Shown here: positions 34,401 to 44,177 of the stretch, one piece after another
Position numbering within the stretch: position 1 is the first letter of the stretch
How the letters are laid out: each line of letters starts with the position of its first letter
Assembly (NCBI GenBank): GCA_002748665.1
Contig: PDTB01000016.1
Location: 56,659-120,658, forward strand
Length of the DNA: 64,000 nucleotides
Reading direction: 5' to 3'
DNA from: Dethiosulfovibrio peptidovorans
GTDB lineage: Bacteria; Synergistota; Synergistia; Synergistales; Dethiosulfovibrionaceae
Notes under the pieces: generated by a model
Databases searched by the model: none
What the model was told of the DNA's origin: nothing
What the model saw: only the letters and a program-made list of their open reading frames with translations
Program-made: the position numbers and the translations under genes

Positions 34401-35319
34401 CGTCGATCACCTCGTTCATGGTACCGCTCAGTCGGCAACCCGATGCATTTGGATGCCCACCACCACCCCACAAGCTGGCAACCGATCTAACGGACAGATC
34501 GCCTACGGATCGAAGACTCACCTTAATGTCGTCACCAGCCTCGACGAACAGTACTCCCACCACGGTGTCGGAGATTCGCATGAGGGCGTTGATCAATGTC
34601 TCGGTATCATCGGGAACAGTGCCAGTCTCATCGAAATCCCTCATCCCCAGCCAGGAGTAACACACCCCATTACGCCAAACTATCCGTTGAAACGCCCTTC
34701 CCCACAGGTGCAATCTCGAGGGCGAATCATTATGATACAGAAGACGATTCATACCTTGAGGAGAGACCCCCTGATCCAGAAGTTCGGCCACAACCCGGAG
34801 AGTTTCCCCCGTGGTATTTGAAAAGGAAAGCCCTCCCGTGTCAGTGACGATAGCGACGTAGATGGCCTCCGCCATAGGAAGAGTCGGAATCACTCCCAGA
34901 TCAGAGACCAAACCATGGATCATTTCCCCTACCGACGAGACCGACGCAATCCAGTTGACCGTTCCAAATCGGGGATTATCCCCGTGATGGTCGATTACCA
35001 CCAGATTCGCAGCTTTCTCAATGCCAGGAAGCCCCCTGTCGGGGGTGCTAACATCCACGGTCACCACAAGCCTTTGAGCCAGGTCGTCACTCAAGGAGGG
35101 CATCACACGATAGAGATCCCCACAGGGGATGAAGTCGTACCGATGAGGAAGAGGGTCGGCGCCTCCCCAGAGCACGTTCTTTCCGAGGAACTGCCCGATC
35201 TGCAAAAGAGCACTGGCCGCCCCCAAAGTATCCCCATCGGGTTTGACGTGGCTGATCAGCAACCATTCAGGAGCTTCCTTCAAGGCAGCGACGACTCGAC
35301 GCCGATCCTCAGAGGTCAT
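34369..35319 (-). CDS. nrnA: DHH phosphoesterase, NrnA-type oligoribonuclease / pAp phosphatase
   Basis: A 316-residue DHH/DHHA1 protein degrading short RNA oligonucleotides and pAp. Seen: ISHVKPDGDTLGAASAL, a DVS metal site, the signature VVIDHHGDN, IVTDTGGLSFSNTT, and the DHHA1 motif SLWGGGGHPNASGC. I chose ATG 35319 (GGAG 6 nt upstream), overlapping rbfA by 11 bp; the open frame continues upstream through rbfA. It sits in the classic rbfA-nrnA-truB-ribF string. Confidence 0.92.
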   Translation of the reverse strand: MTSEDRRRVVAALKEAPEWLLISHVKPDGDTLGAASALLQIGQFLGKNVLWGGADPLPHRYDFIPCGDLYRVMPSLSDDLAQRLVVTVDVSTPDRGLPGIEKAANLVVIDHHGDNPRFGTVNWIASVSSVGEMIHGLVSDLGVIPTLPMAEAIYVAIVTDTGGLSFSNTTGETLRVVAELLDQGVSPQGMNRLLYHNDSPSRLHLWGRAFQRIVWRNGVCYSWLGMRDFDETGTVPDDTETLINALMRISDTVVGVLFVEAGDDIKVSLRSVGDLSVRSVASLWGGGGHPNASGCRLSGTMNEVIDDVIGEIQNRL

Positions 35320-35680
35320 CGTCATCTCCGCCTTTTGAAGGGAGCGATACGACCTGATCCAAAAGCCGGTCAATAGAGCGACCGTATTCCGCACTGCTAT
35401 CGTAGACAAAACGAAGCTCAGGCACCGTACGCATCCTTAGGCTTTTGGCAAGAGAACTCCGGATAAAAGAACGAACCTTTTTCAACGCATCGGCCACAGC
35501 ACGACGATCTTCGGGGAGCAATGTCGTGAAGTACACCTTGGCAAATTTAAGATCCTTGGCACAATCGACCCCGGTGATCACTGCCCCTCTGACCGCCTCA
35601 TTCTTGACCGAGAACTCCAGGAGGCGGGAAATCTCCCTCTGCAATTCCTTGTTCACTCGGTCGATACGGAAAGCCGCCAC
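35309..35680 (-). CDS. rbfA: Ribosome-binding factor A
   Basis: A ~123-residue KH-type 30S maturation factor. Seen: FRIDRVNKELQREISRLLEF, KFAKVYFTTL, LRMRTVPELRFVYDSS and a terminal LLDQV. GTG 35680 with GAGG 8 nt upstream is my choice; GTG 35689, three codons earlier, is possible. It is separated from infB by a terminator, so it must have its own promoter or depend on read-through. Confidence 0.92.
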   Translation of the reverse strand: MAAFRIDRVNKELQREISRLLEFSVKNEAVRGAVITGVDCAKDLKFAKVYFTTLLPEDRRAVADALKKVRSFIRSSLAKSLRMRTVPELRFVYDSSAEYGRSIDRLLDQVVSLPSKGGDDDDL

Positions 35681-35700
35681 GACGATCACCTCGTTTCATA

Positions 35701-35714
35701 TAGTGAATTCACTA
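35701..35714. repeat. Perfect 14-bp palindrome between infB and rbfA
   Basis: TAGTGAATTCACTA reads identically on both strands. It lies between the rbfA start and the infB-proximal hairpin and overlaps a weak promoter-like TATATG, so it could be an operator or chance. Confidence 0.5.
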
Positions 35715-35750
35715 AAAAACTGTCGGAGGCCCCTACAGGAGACCTCCGAC
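35712..35750 (-). terminator. Intrinsic terminator-like hairpin between infB and rbfA
   Basis: Arms GTCGGAGG (35722-35729) and CCTCCGAC (35743-35750) pair perfectly and are followed on the minus strand by a T6 tract (35714-35719). It lies 18 bp past the infB stop. Confidence 0.75.
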
Positions 35751-35767
35751 TCGGCGGTTTCTCTATA

Positions 35768-37720
35768 CTACAGGGTTCTCTTTTCTTCAATCAACTCGTA
35801 GGCCTCGACCACGTCACCTTCCTTAATATCCTGGAACTTGGCAAAGCTCATACCACACTCGTATCCTGAGGAAACTTCCTGGACATCGTCCTTAAAGCGA
35901 CGGAGAGCTGACAGCTCCCCTTCCCAGAAGACGACCCGATCCCGTACGAGCCGAACCTTGGATCCCCGTTTAATAGATCCTTCGGTGACCATGCACCCCG
36001 CAACCTTGCCCACCTTGGGGACCTTAAAGATCTCCCGAATCTCGGCCTGCCCGACAACGCTCTCTCGAATATGAGGTGCCAACATACCCTCCATGGCCGC
36101 TTTAATATCGTCGATAATGTCATAGATAACCCGGTAGAGACGGATCTGAACATGCTCTTTCTCCGCCATCTTCTTCGCGTTGGCGTCAGGACGAACGTTG
36201 AAACCGATAACGATAGCGTCTGACGCTGAAGCCAGCATAATATCGGACTCTGAAAGGCCTCCGACCCCGGTGTGAACGATGTTGATACCAACCTCGTCGG
36301 TAGCCAGCTTATCCAGCGAACCAATAAGGGCCTCCACGCTGCCTTGAACATCGCATTTGAGAAGCAAGTTCAGCAAGGGAGTCTCTCCATCCCGCATTTT
36401 TGTGTAGAGCTCCTCCAAAGTCATCCGAGGGGCGATCTTGTTGGCCTCCCGACGACGTTCCTGTTCTCTGGCCGAGATGCAATCCCTGGCTTCCTTTTCG
36501 TTTTCAGCGACTACAAAACGCTCACCTGGCTGAGGAACGTCATTCAGGCCCAGAATCTCCACGGCCGTGCTGGGCCCAGCGGTCTTCACCTGCTTGCCCG
36601 ACGCATCAATCATGGCTCGAACCTTTCCCCAGGCCGAGTCCAGGAGGACGATATCCCCCCGGCGCAGAGTTCCCTGTTGGACCAGAACAGTTGCCACCGA
36701 GCCCTTGCCCTTGTCCAACTCAGCCTCAATGACCACGCCCTCGGGCGTCACGGTAGGATCGGCTTTCAATTCCTCCATCTCTGCCACCAGGAGGACCATC
36801 TCCAACAACTGGTCCAGGTTCTCGCCTGATTTGGCGGACACATGAACCATGATGGTGTCGCCTCCCCAGGCTTCTGGCACCAGACCGTGATCACTCAGCT
36901 GTTGTTGCACTCTATCGGGGTTGGCACCAGCTTTGTCAATTTTGTTGACCGCCACAATGATAGGGACACCCGCCGCCTTAGCATGATTAATCGCTTCCAC
37001 TGTCTGGGGCATGACACCATCGTCAGCTGCGACAACGAGGATGGCAATGTCCGTACACTGGGCTCCTCTGGCTCTCATGGACGTAAAGGCCGCATGTCCC
37101 GGCGTATCTAAGAAGACGATGTCCTTATCACCATGACAAACCCTGGAGGCTCCAATATGCTGGGTAATACCACCAGCCTCCCTCGCAGTAATGTTGGTGT
37201 TCCTGATGGAATCCAGGAGGGTTGTCTTACCGTGATCTACGTGCCCCATAACAGTAACGATGGGAGCCCGAGGACAGAGGTTATCCCCTCGAAGAACCGG
37301 CTTTTTGGCAACAGTGAGAGGCTCCTCCTGAGGCTCTGGTGGAGCCCACTCCAGATCCACCGAATACGCCTCCGAGAGGATGGCTAAAATCGTGTCATCC
37401 ACGGAAGCCGTGGCGGGAGCCATTATCCCCTCAGCGATAAGGGTCTTAACGACCTCGGCAGGAGAGACATCGATCATTTCAGCGACATCCTTGACCGTCG
37501 CCCCCTCGGGCACTGAGCAGGAACAGCGCTCAAGAATACCCTTTTCACCAGAGCCGGAATCTCCGTTTTTGATGTAGTCCTCCACACGCTGAGCCGTCTC
37601 CAGTTCCAGAGAGCTCATATGGCTTTTTGCCTCAATTTCAAGACCTCGCAGAACCTCCATAAGGTCTTTATTGCTCATATCCAGCATCTTTGCCAGTTCA
37701 TATACCCGAATTTTACTCAA
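35768..37720 (-). CDS. infB: Translation initiation factor IF-2
   Basis: A 650-residue GTPase delivering fMet-tRNA to the 30S subunit. Seen: N-terminal IF2N motif [22 protein letters not shown], a second IF2N-like segment ([21 protein letters not shown]), then the G domain: [34 protein letters not shown] and NKIDKAGAN. Domains II-IV follow. The long charged linker of E. coli IF2 is absent. The likely start is TTG 37720 with a strong GGGGGAG 6 nt upstream, overlapping the L7Ae-like gene by 8 bp; a TTG ten codons earlier has no such site. Confidence 0.95.
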   Translation of the reverse strand: MSKIRVYELAKMLDMSNKDLMEVLRGLEIEAKSHMSSLELETAQRVEDYIKNGDSGSGEKGILERCSCSVPEGATVKDVAEMIDVSPAEVVKTLIAEGIMAPATASVDDTILAILSEAYSVDLEWAPPEPQEEPLTVAKKPVLRGDNLCPRAPIVTVMGHVDHGKTTLLDSIRNTNITAREAGGITQHIGASRVCHGDKDIVFLDTPGHAAFTSMRARGAQCTDIAILVVAADDGVMPQTVEAINHAKAAGVPIIVAVNKIDKAGANPDRVQQQLSDHGLVPEAWGGDTIMVHVSAKSGENLDQLLEMVLLVAEMEELKADPTVTPEGVVIEAELDKGKGSVATVLVQQGTLRRGDIVLLDSAWGKVRAMIDASGKQVKTAGPSTAVEILGLNDVPQPGERFVVAENEKEARDCISAREQERRREANKIAPRMTLEELYTKMRDGETPLLNLLLKCDVQGSVEALIGSLDKLATDEVGINIVHTGVGGLSESDIMLASASDAIVIGFNVRPDANAKKMAEKEHVQIRLYRVIYDIIDDIKAAMEGMLAPHIRESVVGQAEIREIFKVPKVGKVAGCMVTEGSIKRGSKVRLVRDRVVFWEGELSALRRFKDDVQEVSSGYECGMSFAKFQDIKEGDVVEAYELIEEKRTL

Positions 37721-38048
37721 CGGCCTCTCCCCCTTCGACAAGTTGATCAATGACGAGGCCCGTCAGCCCTTCTCCTTCGGGGAGAGCCACAACCTGACAT
37801 CGAGACAGACCGATAATGGACCCCAGTTCCCTTCGATCAACTCGGCCAAGCCGCACAACCCGATGCTGACAGCCTTTTTGCACACCCAGTGATCGCCTGA
37901 GAGCATCCGAATGATCAGAGGACAAGACGATCACGTATCTTTTTTTCCCTTTTTTAGTCACAGAGAGGACTCGATCCTGACCGATAACCAAAAGCCCTGC
38001 TCTTCTGGCAAGTCCAATAGTTGCCCGCCATGAAGCTTTACCGCTCAT
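37713..38048 (-). CDS. ylxQ: L7Ae/YlxQ-like RNA-binding protein
   Basis: A 111-residue protein of the L7Ae/L30e fold: ATIGLARRAGLLVIGQDRVL and a central YVIVLSSDHSD strand match YlxQ/RplGA, a kink-turn binder of the nusA-infB operon. ATG 38048 overlaps ylxR by 11 bp. Confidence 0.8.
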   Translation of the reverse strand: MSGKASWRATIGLARRAGLLVIGQDRVLSVTKKGKKRYVIVLSSDHSDALRRSLGVQKGCQHRVVRLGRVDRRELGSIIGLSRCQVVALPEGEGLTGLVIDQLVEGGEAVE

Positions 38049-38331
38049 GATGTGGGGCCCCCGAAGCTTGGGTCACCAATGACCGATACACGTCGTCGGG
38101 GACATGACACCGAAGTGCCCGATCCAAGCATCGTCTCCTTCTGGCGGTCTCAATACACAAGAGCTCAGGGCAAACGTAAGCCCCTCGACCATCTGTTTTG
38201 CCCGATTCATCCAGGATAACCGAACCATCGGGACGACGGACAACTCGAATGAACCACCTCGCGACATCTCGGCGTCGGCAACTCACGCACATTCTGGGAT
38301 TTTTCGAGATAGCGTTTCTCCCCCCGGGCAT
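38038..38331 (-). CDS. ylxR: YlxR (DUF448) family protein
   Basis: A 97-residue YlxR protein; seen are PRMCVSCRRRDV, WFIRVVRRPDG and GRGAYVCPELLCIE, the family's RtCv.C and GRGAYvc motifs. YlxR proteins are small RNA/nucleoid-associated regulators in the nusA operon. ATG 38331 lies 14 bp after nusA. Confidence 0.88.
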   Translation of the reverse strand: MPGGRNAISKNPRMCVSCRRRDVARWFIRVVRRPDGSVILDESGKTDGRGAYVCPELLCIETARRRRCLDRALRCHVPDDVYRSLVTQASGAPHHER

Positions 38332-38345
38332 GACCGTACGATCTC

Positions 38346-39446
38346 TCAGGGAATGTCCTCGAAGAGGTCCTGTAACGTGGGCATAGAATCCCTCTCCGGT
38401 GCAGCCATGGAGTTGATATCGACCTTCCATCCTGTCAAGCGAGCTACAAGACGAACGTTCTGCCCGGCCTTACCTATCGCGAGAGAGAGCTGATCAGGTC
38501 TGGCAAAAACCCGGACGGACTTCTCCTGCTCCAGCACCGGCTCCACCCGAAGAATCTTAGCGGGGGACAGAGCATTTCGGATATATTGTAACGGATCGTC
38601 ACTCCAGATAACCACGTCAATTTTCTCACCGTCCAGCTCGTTGCTGATGGTCTTGATCCTGGCCCCTCCGTTGCCGACACAGGCCCCCACAGGATCGACA
38701 TTGGGGTCTAGTGTGCTCACAGCGATCTTAGCCCGAGCCCCTGCTTCCCGAACGATACCGTGGATCTCAACCACGCCATTGGCTATCTCAGGAACCTCAA
38801 GCTCCAAGAGGCGACGCAGAAGGCCCGGATGGGTCCGAGAGACAACGATCCTTGGTCCCCTGGTCGTCTGACGTACATCCAGAAGATAGAACTTCATTCT
38901 CCCACCAAGCTCGTACGTTTCACCGGCCATGCGTTCCTCCCGAGGAAGCATGGCCTCGGTACGATCACTGATTCGAACCAGCACCTGATCGTTTTCAGCC
39001 TTGAAGATCACCCCGTTGACTAAATCACCGATCCGCTCGGAGAATTCGTTGAAGACGATCTCTCGCTCTGCGTCCTTAAGCCTCTGGATAATTACCTGAC
39101 GAGCCGTCTGAGCGGCGATTCTGCCAAATGTCTCTGGAGCAATATCCACAGGCGTCCGAACCATGTCCCCTTCGACCAGACCGGGGTGCCCGAGAGCAGC
39201 GGCCTCCTCCGTAGAGACCTCTCCATCAGAGCTCCTTACATCGTTGACCACCCGACGAATCTCGACGATGGAGATCTCGCCGGTTTCACCGTCGATATGG
39301 ACCTCCGGCTCAAGATTTTTTTCCTTAAACTTCCTGTAGGCCGAGGCTAAAGCAGCCTCAATACTTCCCAGGATGATCTCCTGAGAGAGTTTTCGTTCCT
39401 CGGTGAGCTGTCTCAGAGCTCGAATGAAGTCGCTCCCCAACTGCAT
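38346..39446 (-). CDS. nusA: Transcription termination/antitermination factor NusA
   Basis: A 366-residue NusA: N-terminal RNAP-binding domain (EAALASAYRKFKEKN), S1 domain (residues ~135-200), KH1 (VVEIHGIVREAGARAKIAV, DPVGACVGNGGARIK) and KH2 (ARPDQLSLAIGKAGQNVRL). It lacks the C-terminal AR repeats of E. coli NusA, as in many bacteria. Its ATG shares one base with the rimP stop (TAATG). Confidence 0.95.
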   Translation of the reverse strand: MQLGSDFIRALRQLTEERKLSQEIILGSIEAALASAYRKFKEKNLEPEVHIDGETGEISIVEIRRVVNDVRSSDGEVSTEEAAALGHPGLVEGDMVRTPVDIAPETFGRIAAQTARQVIIQRLKDAEREIVFNEFSERIGDLVNGVIFKAENDQVLVRISDRTEAMLPREERMAGETYELGGRMKFYLLDVRQTTRGPRIVVSRTHPGLLRRLLELEVPEIANGVVEIHGIVREAGARAKIAVSTLDPNVDPVGACVGNGGARIKTISNELDGEKIDVVIWSDDPLQYIRNALSPAKILRVEPVLEQEKSVRVFARPDQLSLAIGKAGQNVRLVARLTGWKVDINSMAAPERDSMPTLQDLFEDIP

Positions 39447-39982
39447 TACCCTTCCTCCTCCTGCCCGTTCCGCTGTTTCTTTCTCTTTTTTCTTCTAGTC
39501 TTGGGTTTTTTCTGCACATCAAACACGTATTTAAGTCGAGCCGACGAGACGACGTCCCAGGGAATCTCCAGCTCTCCCTCGTCGTTTTCGATCCGAACCA
39601 AGCCTTCCTCAGCAGCCACAATCCGACCGGTTATGCGCCGGTGTCCTTGAAAGGATTCCCGAAATTTGACGACAGCTGTCCGGCCAAGGAAGCGAAAAAA
39701 ATCCTCCCAAGAGCACAAAGGCCTCTCAAGACCGGGAGAACTGACCTCCATGTAGTATCGACCATCGAGAAGGTCTTCGCCCCGGGCATCCAGGGTTCGA
39801 TTGATCTCTCGGGAAACGATCTCACAATCTCGTACCGAGACGCCCCCTAAAGTATCGATGTAAATCCTCACGAAAGAAGCTCCAGACTCCTTTTTCAACT
39901 CCACACCGACAAACTCGTACCCCAGATCCTCGACGATCCGTCTGAGATTCTCACGTGAAAAGGTCAATCCCTCTGTATGCAC
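39446..39982 (-). CDS. rimP: Ribosome maturation factor RimP
   Basis: A 178-residue 30S maturation factor. Seen: YEFVGVELKKESGASFVRIYID, CEIVSREINRTLD, YYMEVSSPGLERPL, and a Lys/Arg-rich C-terminal tail (KKPKTRRKKRKKQR). GTG 39982 has GGAG 10 nt upstream. It is the first gene after a terminator and starts the rimP-nusA-ylxR-ylxQ-infB operon. Confidence 0.93.
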   Translation of the reverse strand: MHTEGLTFSRENLRRIVEDLGYEFVGVELKKESGASFVRIYIDTLGGVSVRDCEIVSREINRTLDARGEDLLDGRYYMEVSSPGLERPLCSWEDFFRFLGRTAVVKFRESFQGHRRITGRIVAAEEGLVRIENDEGELEIPWDVVSSARLKYVFDVQKKPKTRRKKRKKQRNGQEEEG

Positions 39983-40011
39983 CCGTCTCGACTCCTTTGA
40001 GTGTACAGCTT

Positions 40012-40045
40012 AAAAAAAAGCGAAGAGTGGGAAGGCCCACTCTTC
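40012..40045 (-). terminator. Strong intrinsic terminator upstream of rimP
   Basis: A perfect 10-bp stem (GAAGAGTGGG, 40022-40031, with CCCACTCTTC, 40036-40045) and 4-nt loop is followed on the minus strand by eight Ts (40012-40019). It ends the guaB/small-ORF transcript. Confidence 0.9.
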
Positions 40046-40118
40046 TCGCATCAGGACAAGTATCCCACGTCCCACCCAGAGTGTACCATGGGGGGGCAAA
40101 AACGACAAGAGCGACCGA

Positions 40119-40313
40119 TTATTCCATAGCTTCATAGAGGAAATCACTCCACCAGAGATCGACTGTGGCAGAAAAATCCTCCTCAGGGAGAATATATAAC
40201 TCACCGTCGCTGAGGACCTCTTCACTGAGACTGGACAGATCGTCCAGATTAGCCCAGTACGGGCTTGTCGCATCCTTAATGCGACTATACAGACGAGCCT
40301 CTTGAGCACTCAC
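40119..40313 (-). CDS. Small acidic protein of unknown function
   Basis: A 64-residue acidic protein (many Glu/Asp/Ser, motif PEEDFSATVDLWWSDFLYEAME) not recognised. GTG 40313 has a good GGGGAG box 7 nt upstream, and the gene ends about 75 bp before a strong terminator, which together support expression. It lies 31 bp after guaB. No catalytic motif or membrane segment is seen. Confidence 0.55.
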   Translation of the reverse strand: MSAQEARLYSRIKDATSPYWANLDDLSSLSEEVLSDGELYILPEEDFSATVDLWWSDFLYEAME

Positions 40314-40344
40314 ATCTCTTCTCCCCTCATCATGGAAGTTCGTC

Positions 40345-41820
40345 CTAGTCTACCCAATAGTTCGGTGCCTCCTTGGTAACAACCACGTCGTGAGGATGAC
40401 TCTCCTTCACCGATGCAGACGATATCTTCACGAACCGGGCCAGATGGTGCAGGTCGTCGATATTCGCAGCGCCAGCATACCCCATGCCGGAGCGAATCCC
40501 ACCGACAATCTGGAACAGAACGTCTCCCGCCGATCCCTTATAGGCTGCCAGTCCCTCGATGCCCTCGGGTACCAGTTTATTTTCCTTCGCGCCTTCCTGA
40601 AAGTATCGGTCGGTACTGCACCCGCTTCTCATGGCTCCCATGGACCCCATCCCCCGATAGTTTTTATAGGAACGCCCATGGTAGATGATGACCTCTCCGG
40701 GGCTCTCTTCAGTTCCTGCAAGGAGCGAACCAATCATGACAGAGTCAGCACCAGCGGCCAGAGCCTTAACAGCGTCCCCTGAGTACCGGATACCGCCATC
40801 GGCGATGACCTTAACTCCTTTGGGCACAGCCACCGAAGCTACGTTCATTATAGCAGCCAACTGAGGAACTCCGATACCAGCAATAATCCTGGTCGTACAG
40901 ATAGACCCAGGCCCTACTCCAACCTTGACGGCGGAAACTCCCCGTTCGATCAGGGCCTCGGCCGCCTCGGCAGTCGCGATGTTCCCCCCCACCAAGGGAA
41001 GGTCAGGGTGACGTTTCCTGATGGCCGAGATGGTATCCAGGACCTTACGGGCATGGCCGTGTGCTGTATCCACCACCACAAGATCGACCCCTGCATTGAC
41101 GAGTCCATCGACCCTGTCGAAAACATCCCGCCCCACTCCCACAGCAGCTCCAACCCGGAGGCGCCCCGATTCGTCCTTGGTCGCATTGGGAAAATCCTTC
41201 GCCTTCTGAAGATCCTTGATGGTGATGAGCCCCTTCAGAATGCCAGAATCGTCCACGATGGGGAGCTTCTCCACCTTGTGACGCATAAGTATATGCTGAG
41301 CATCATCCAGGGTGGTACCCTCGGGTGCGGTCACCAGTTTATCCTTCGTCATCACATTTTGAATAGGCTGATCAAAATCCCGAATGAACCGTAGATCCCG
41401 GTTGGTGATAATCCCCACAAGTCGCTTCCCCTGATCGACGATCGGGACCCCGGAGATATGGTAATACGACATGAGTTCCATTGCCTGGGACAGGAGGTCG
41501 TGAGGATGGAGATAGAAGGGATCGACAATAACCCCTGACTCGGATCGCTTGACCTTATCAACTTCAGCCACCTGACGTTCCGGCGTCGTGTTCCGATGAA
41601 CGACACCCAGTCCACCTTCACGAGCCACAGCGATGGCCAAACGACCTTCGGTGACCGTATCCATAGCAGCACTACAGATGGGTATATTCAAGCCTATCTC
41701 TGGAGTCAACCATGTCTGGACCTGAACCTCCGAGGGAAGGATCTCGCTCTGCCGGGGCTCAATCAAGACGTCGTCAAAGGTAAGCCCCTCATAGGACACG
41801 AATTTCTCATTAAAATTCAT
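40345..41820 (-). CDS. guaB: IMP dehydrogenase
   Basis: A 491-residue enzyme oxidising IMP to XMP, the first step to GMP. Seen: [18 protein letters not shown], two CBS domains (residues ~95-210) inserted in the barrel, catalytic [13 protein letters not shown] with the active-site Cys, [17 protein letters not shown] and [13 protein letters not shown] 41820 has AGGAGG directly upstream. It is preceded by ispDF with a 54-bp gap. Confidence 0.97.
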   Translation of the reverse strand: MNFNEKFVSYEGLTFDDVLIEPRQSEILPSEVQVQTWLTPEIGLNIPICSAAMDTVTEGRLAIAVAREGGLGVVHRNTTPERQVAEVDKVKRSESGVIVDPFYLHPHDLLSQAMELMSYYHISGVPIVDQGKRLVGIITNRDLRFIRDFDQPIQNVMTKDKLVTAPEGTTLDDAQHILMRHKVEKLPIVDDSGILKGLITIKDLQKAKDFPNATKDESGRLRVGAAVGVGRDVFDRVDGLVNAGVDLVVVDTAHGHARKVLDTISAIRKRHPDLPLVGGNIATAEAAEALIERGVSAVKVGVGPGSICTTRIIAGIGVPQLAAIMNVASVAVPKGVKVIADGGIRYSGDAVKALAAGADSVMIGSLLAGTEESPGEVIIYHGRSYKNYRGMGSMGAMRSGCSTDRYFQEGAKENKLVPEGIEGLAAYKGSAGDVLFQIVGGIRSGMGYAGAANIDDLHHLARFVKISSASVKESHPHDVVVTKEAPNYWVD

Positions 41821-41874
41821 AAAAACCTCCTTATAGATTCAGACCTCTCTCGCCACCATGCCCCACCCAATTCA

Positions 41875-42999
41875 TCAGCAGGGCGTGACCGTGACCACCG
41901 CGTAACACGTCATGGCCTCACCCTGTCCCACCGGGCCAATCCCCTCTCCTGACTTGACCTTCAGGTTAATCCGTCGCCGCCCATCGTTCCACAGACATTC
42001 AAGTTTGTTCACGATATCCTCTACACCATCGCCGATTCTTGGAATCTGAGCATGGAGGACGATGTCGGCCCAGATAACTCCCCATCCGCAGTTTCGAAGA
42101 CGGTTAATCACATCACGAAGCAACTCGTAACTGTCGGCTCCTCGGTAGGTTTCGTCAGACGCCGGGTATAAACGACCAATATCGGGTAAACCAGCAGCCC
42201 CTAAAGCGGCGTCGGAGAGAGCGTGACAGATGACGTCGGCATCCGAGTGACCATCAAGCCCCAGAGGCGATGGAATGGACACACCACCCAGGATCAGAGG
42301 ACGATCGGGGACCAGAGGATGGACATCAAACCCCACCCCGGTTCGCACCGTCGCTCCAGTCGTTGCGAGTTTTTGAGCCATACTCCACTCTCCCTCAGTG
42401 GTGATCTTGAAGTTCTCCGTCTCTCCCAAAACCCAAGTAAGCTCCCGCCCAGAGGCTAGCCATGGCTCAGCTTCATCCCGAACCAACGGAGAGGAAGACT
42501 CCAGAACATCAAGGAGACTCTCCCGGTGGAAACCCTGAGGTGTCTGGGTCATCATCAGTCCATCTCGATCAACGGAGCTCATGACGGATTCCCCCTCACG
42601 AATGCGCTTGGCGGCATCGACCACGGGGAGCAGGGGAATGACTCCTCGACATTCGGTCACAGCGGACATGACGGAGCGACACAAATCCGGAGAGACGAAT
42701 GGTCTGGCCGCATCATGTACGAGCACCCATGAAGCATCGGTTCCTCGAAGAGCGTTTCGAACCGACAGGGAACGAGTCTCTCCACCTCGAATAACCGTTA
42801 CCCTGTCACTCGGGATATCCGGGGGCAATCTCTCAGGCGGGACAGTCAAAATCACGTCATCGATACCGGATGCACGAGCGGCCCCTGCGGCCCATTGCCA
42901 GACAGGACGTTTCCCCAGAAGACGAAATTGTTTTGGTTGGCCACCCAGTCGCTGTCCTGATCCGGCAGCCATGATCAGAAACGCCCACGAATTTTTCAC
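41875..42999 (-). CDS. ispDF: Bifunctional IspD/IspF (MEP cytidylyltransferase / MECDP synthase)
   Basis: A 374-residue fusion acting in the MEP isoprenoid pathway. Residues ~1-210 are IspD (IMAAGSGQRLGGQPKQF, VLVHDAARPFV, TQTPQGFH). Residues ~217-374 are IspF (VGFDVHPLVPDRPLILGG with metal Asp/His, GLDGHSDADVICHALSDAALGAAGLPDIG, and C-terminal KVKSGEGIGPVGQGEAM). Fusion of these two steps occurs in several phyla. GTG 42999 overlaps the yacL stop as GTGA. Confidence 0.95.
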   Translation of the reverse strand: MKNSWAFLIMAAGSGQRLGGQPKQFRLLGKRPVWQWAAGAARASGIDDVILTVPPERLPPDIPSDRVTVIRGGETRSLSVRNALRGTDASWVLVHDAARPFVSPDLCRSVMSAVTECRGVIPLLPVVDAAKRIREGESVMSSVDRDGLMMTQTPQGFHRESLLDVLESSSPLVRDEAEPWLASGRELTWVLGETENFKITTEGEWSMAQKLATTGATVRTGVGFDVHPLVPDRPLILGGVSIPSPLGLDGHSDADVICHALSDAALGAAGLPDIGRLYPASDETYRGADSYELLRDVINRLRNCGWGVIWADIVLHAQIPRIGDGVEDIVNKLECLWNDGRRRINLKVKSGEGIGPVGQGEAMTCYAVVTVTPC

Positions 43000-44138
43000 G
43001 AAAAAACCTCTCGACGCACTCTGCCAAAGATCATTCGCCCGGCCGATGTCTGGAGCATGGACGTGACAACGACCTCCACTCGACGACCTATATACGCCTC
43101 ACCGTCCTCGACGACAAGCATGGTCCCGCTGTCCAGATACCCTATCCCCTGCTGAGGCTCCTTACCCTCCCGAATGACATCCACGATCACGTTCTCCCCA
43201 GGAAGATAGGCAGGCTTCATGGAATTCGCCAGATCGTTGACGTTAAGCACGACGATCTCCTGGATTTCAGCGACCTTGTTCAGATTGTAGTCGGTGGTCA
43301 GGATTTTACCCCCAATCCGACGAGCCAGCGCGATCAGACCACTATCCACCAAGTCCACGTCCAACTCCTTCAATCCAACCTCGGTTATGACCAAATTCAA
43401 GGAAGGAGCCCCTTGAAGAGCTTTAACAACATCCAACCCCCGGCGGCCACGAGCTCTTCGCCCTGGGTCCTTGGAGTCGGCCACCGACTGAAGTTCGGAG
43501 AGAACAAATCGAGGGAGCACGACAACTCCCTCAAGAAAACCGGCGTGAACAACGTCCAGGATTCGTCCGTCGATGACGACGCTGGTGTCCAGGATCTTTG
43601 CAGGCACCGCAAGGGAAAAATCGTCCTTCCCGGACTCTCCACGGTTTTTTCGAAAAAGAAGCCGTTGCCGAAGCGTCATGAAGGACGCAAAAAAGCCCCT
43701 GATATCCTCCTGACGGTTAACGAAAAGCCGAGCCAGGACATACCCGATGACCAAGTTGAGAAAAAACGCTACGTAGGGGCCAAGCGGCAAGCCAGCAAAG
43801 GGCATAGCCATCAAATTCGCCAACAGAAGCCCCACAAAGAGGCCTGTTGTAGCTGCTGTAATGTCCTGCCATTTGGTGGTTTGAAGGTTTTTTTCGAATA
43901 AAGAGCTCATAAAGCCGAGAACCCGAAAGAAGAGCGGAGCAATCAAAAAGCCTATACCGCTGAATATGAGGACGCTCCCCCCGTTGAGGAACGCCTGTAT
44001 CCAAAATCGGTCCACGTCAATCCGTTGAGATAAGAGGGATACCACCATGGCAGACAGCTGGTAGCCAGCGATACCACCCAAAATCGTCAGCAAAGCCCTG
44101 CAGATCCCCCCCATGATTTTAATGAGACCGTCGGTCAT
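42996..44138 (-). CDS. PIN/TRAM-domain membrane protein (YacL family)
   Basis: A 380-residue protein with four N-terminal membrane helices, a PIN nuclease domain (ILDTSVVIDGRI, LSELQSVADS, DYNLNKVAEI) and a C-terminal TRAM domain (PGENVIVDVIREGKEPQQGIGYL). YacL-like proteins are common but their substrate is uncertain; RNA cleavage is expected from the PIN fold. Next to ispDF, as in many Firmicutes. Confidence 0.9.
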   Translation of the reverse strand: MTDGLIKIMGGICRALLTILGGIAGYQLSAMVVSLLSQRIDVDRFWIQAFLNGGSVLIFSGIGFLIAPLFFRVLGFMSSLFEKNLQTTKWQDITAATTGLFVGLLLANLMAMPFAGLPLGPYVAFFLNLVIGYVLARLFVNRQEDIRGFFASFMTLRQRLLFRKNRGESGKDDFSLAVPAKILDTSVVIDGRILDVVHAGFLEGVVVLPRFVLSELQSVADSKDPGRRARGRRGLDVVKALQGAPSLNLVITEVGLKELDVDLVDSGLIALARRIGGKILTTDYNLNKVAEIQEIVVLNVNDLANSMKPAYLPGENVIVDVIREGKEPQQGIGYLDSGTMLVVEDGEAYIGRRVEVVVTSMLQTSAGRMIFGRVRREVFS

Positions 44139-44177
44139 AGAGACACCCCTTTCTCGCCCGATGCGGATGAAATGCTA

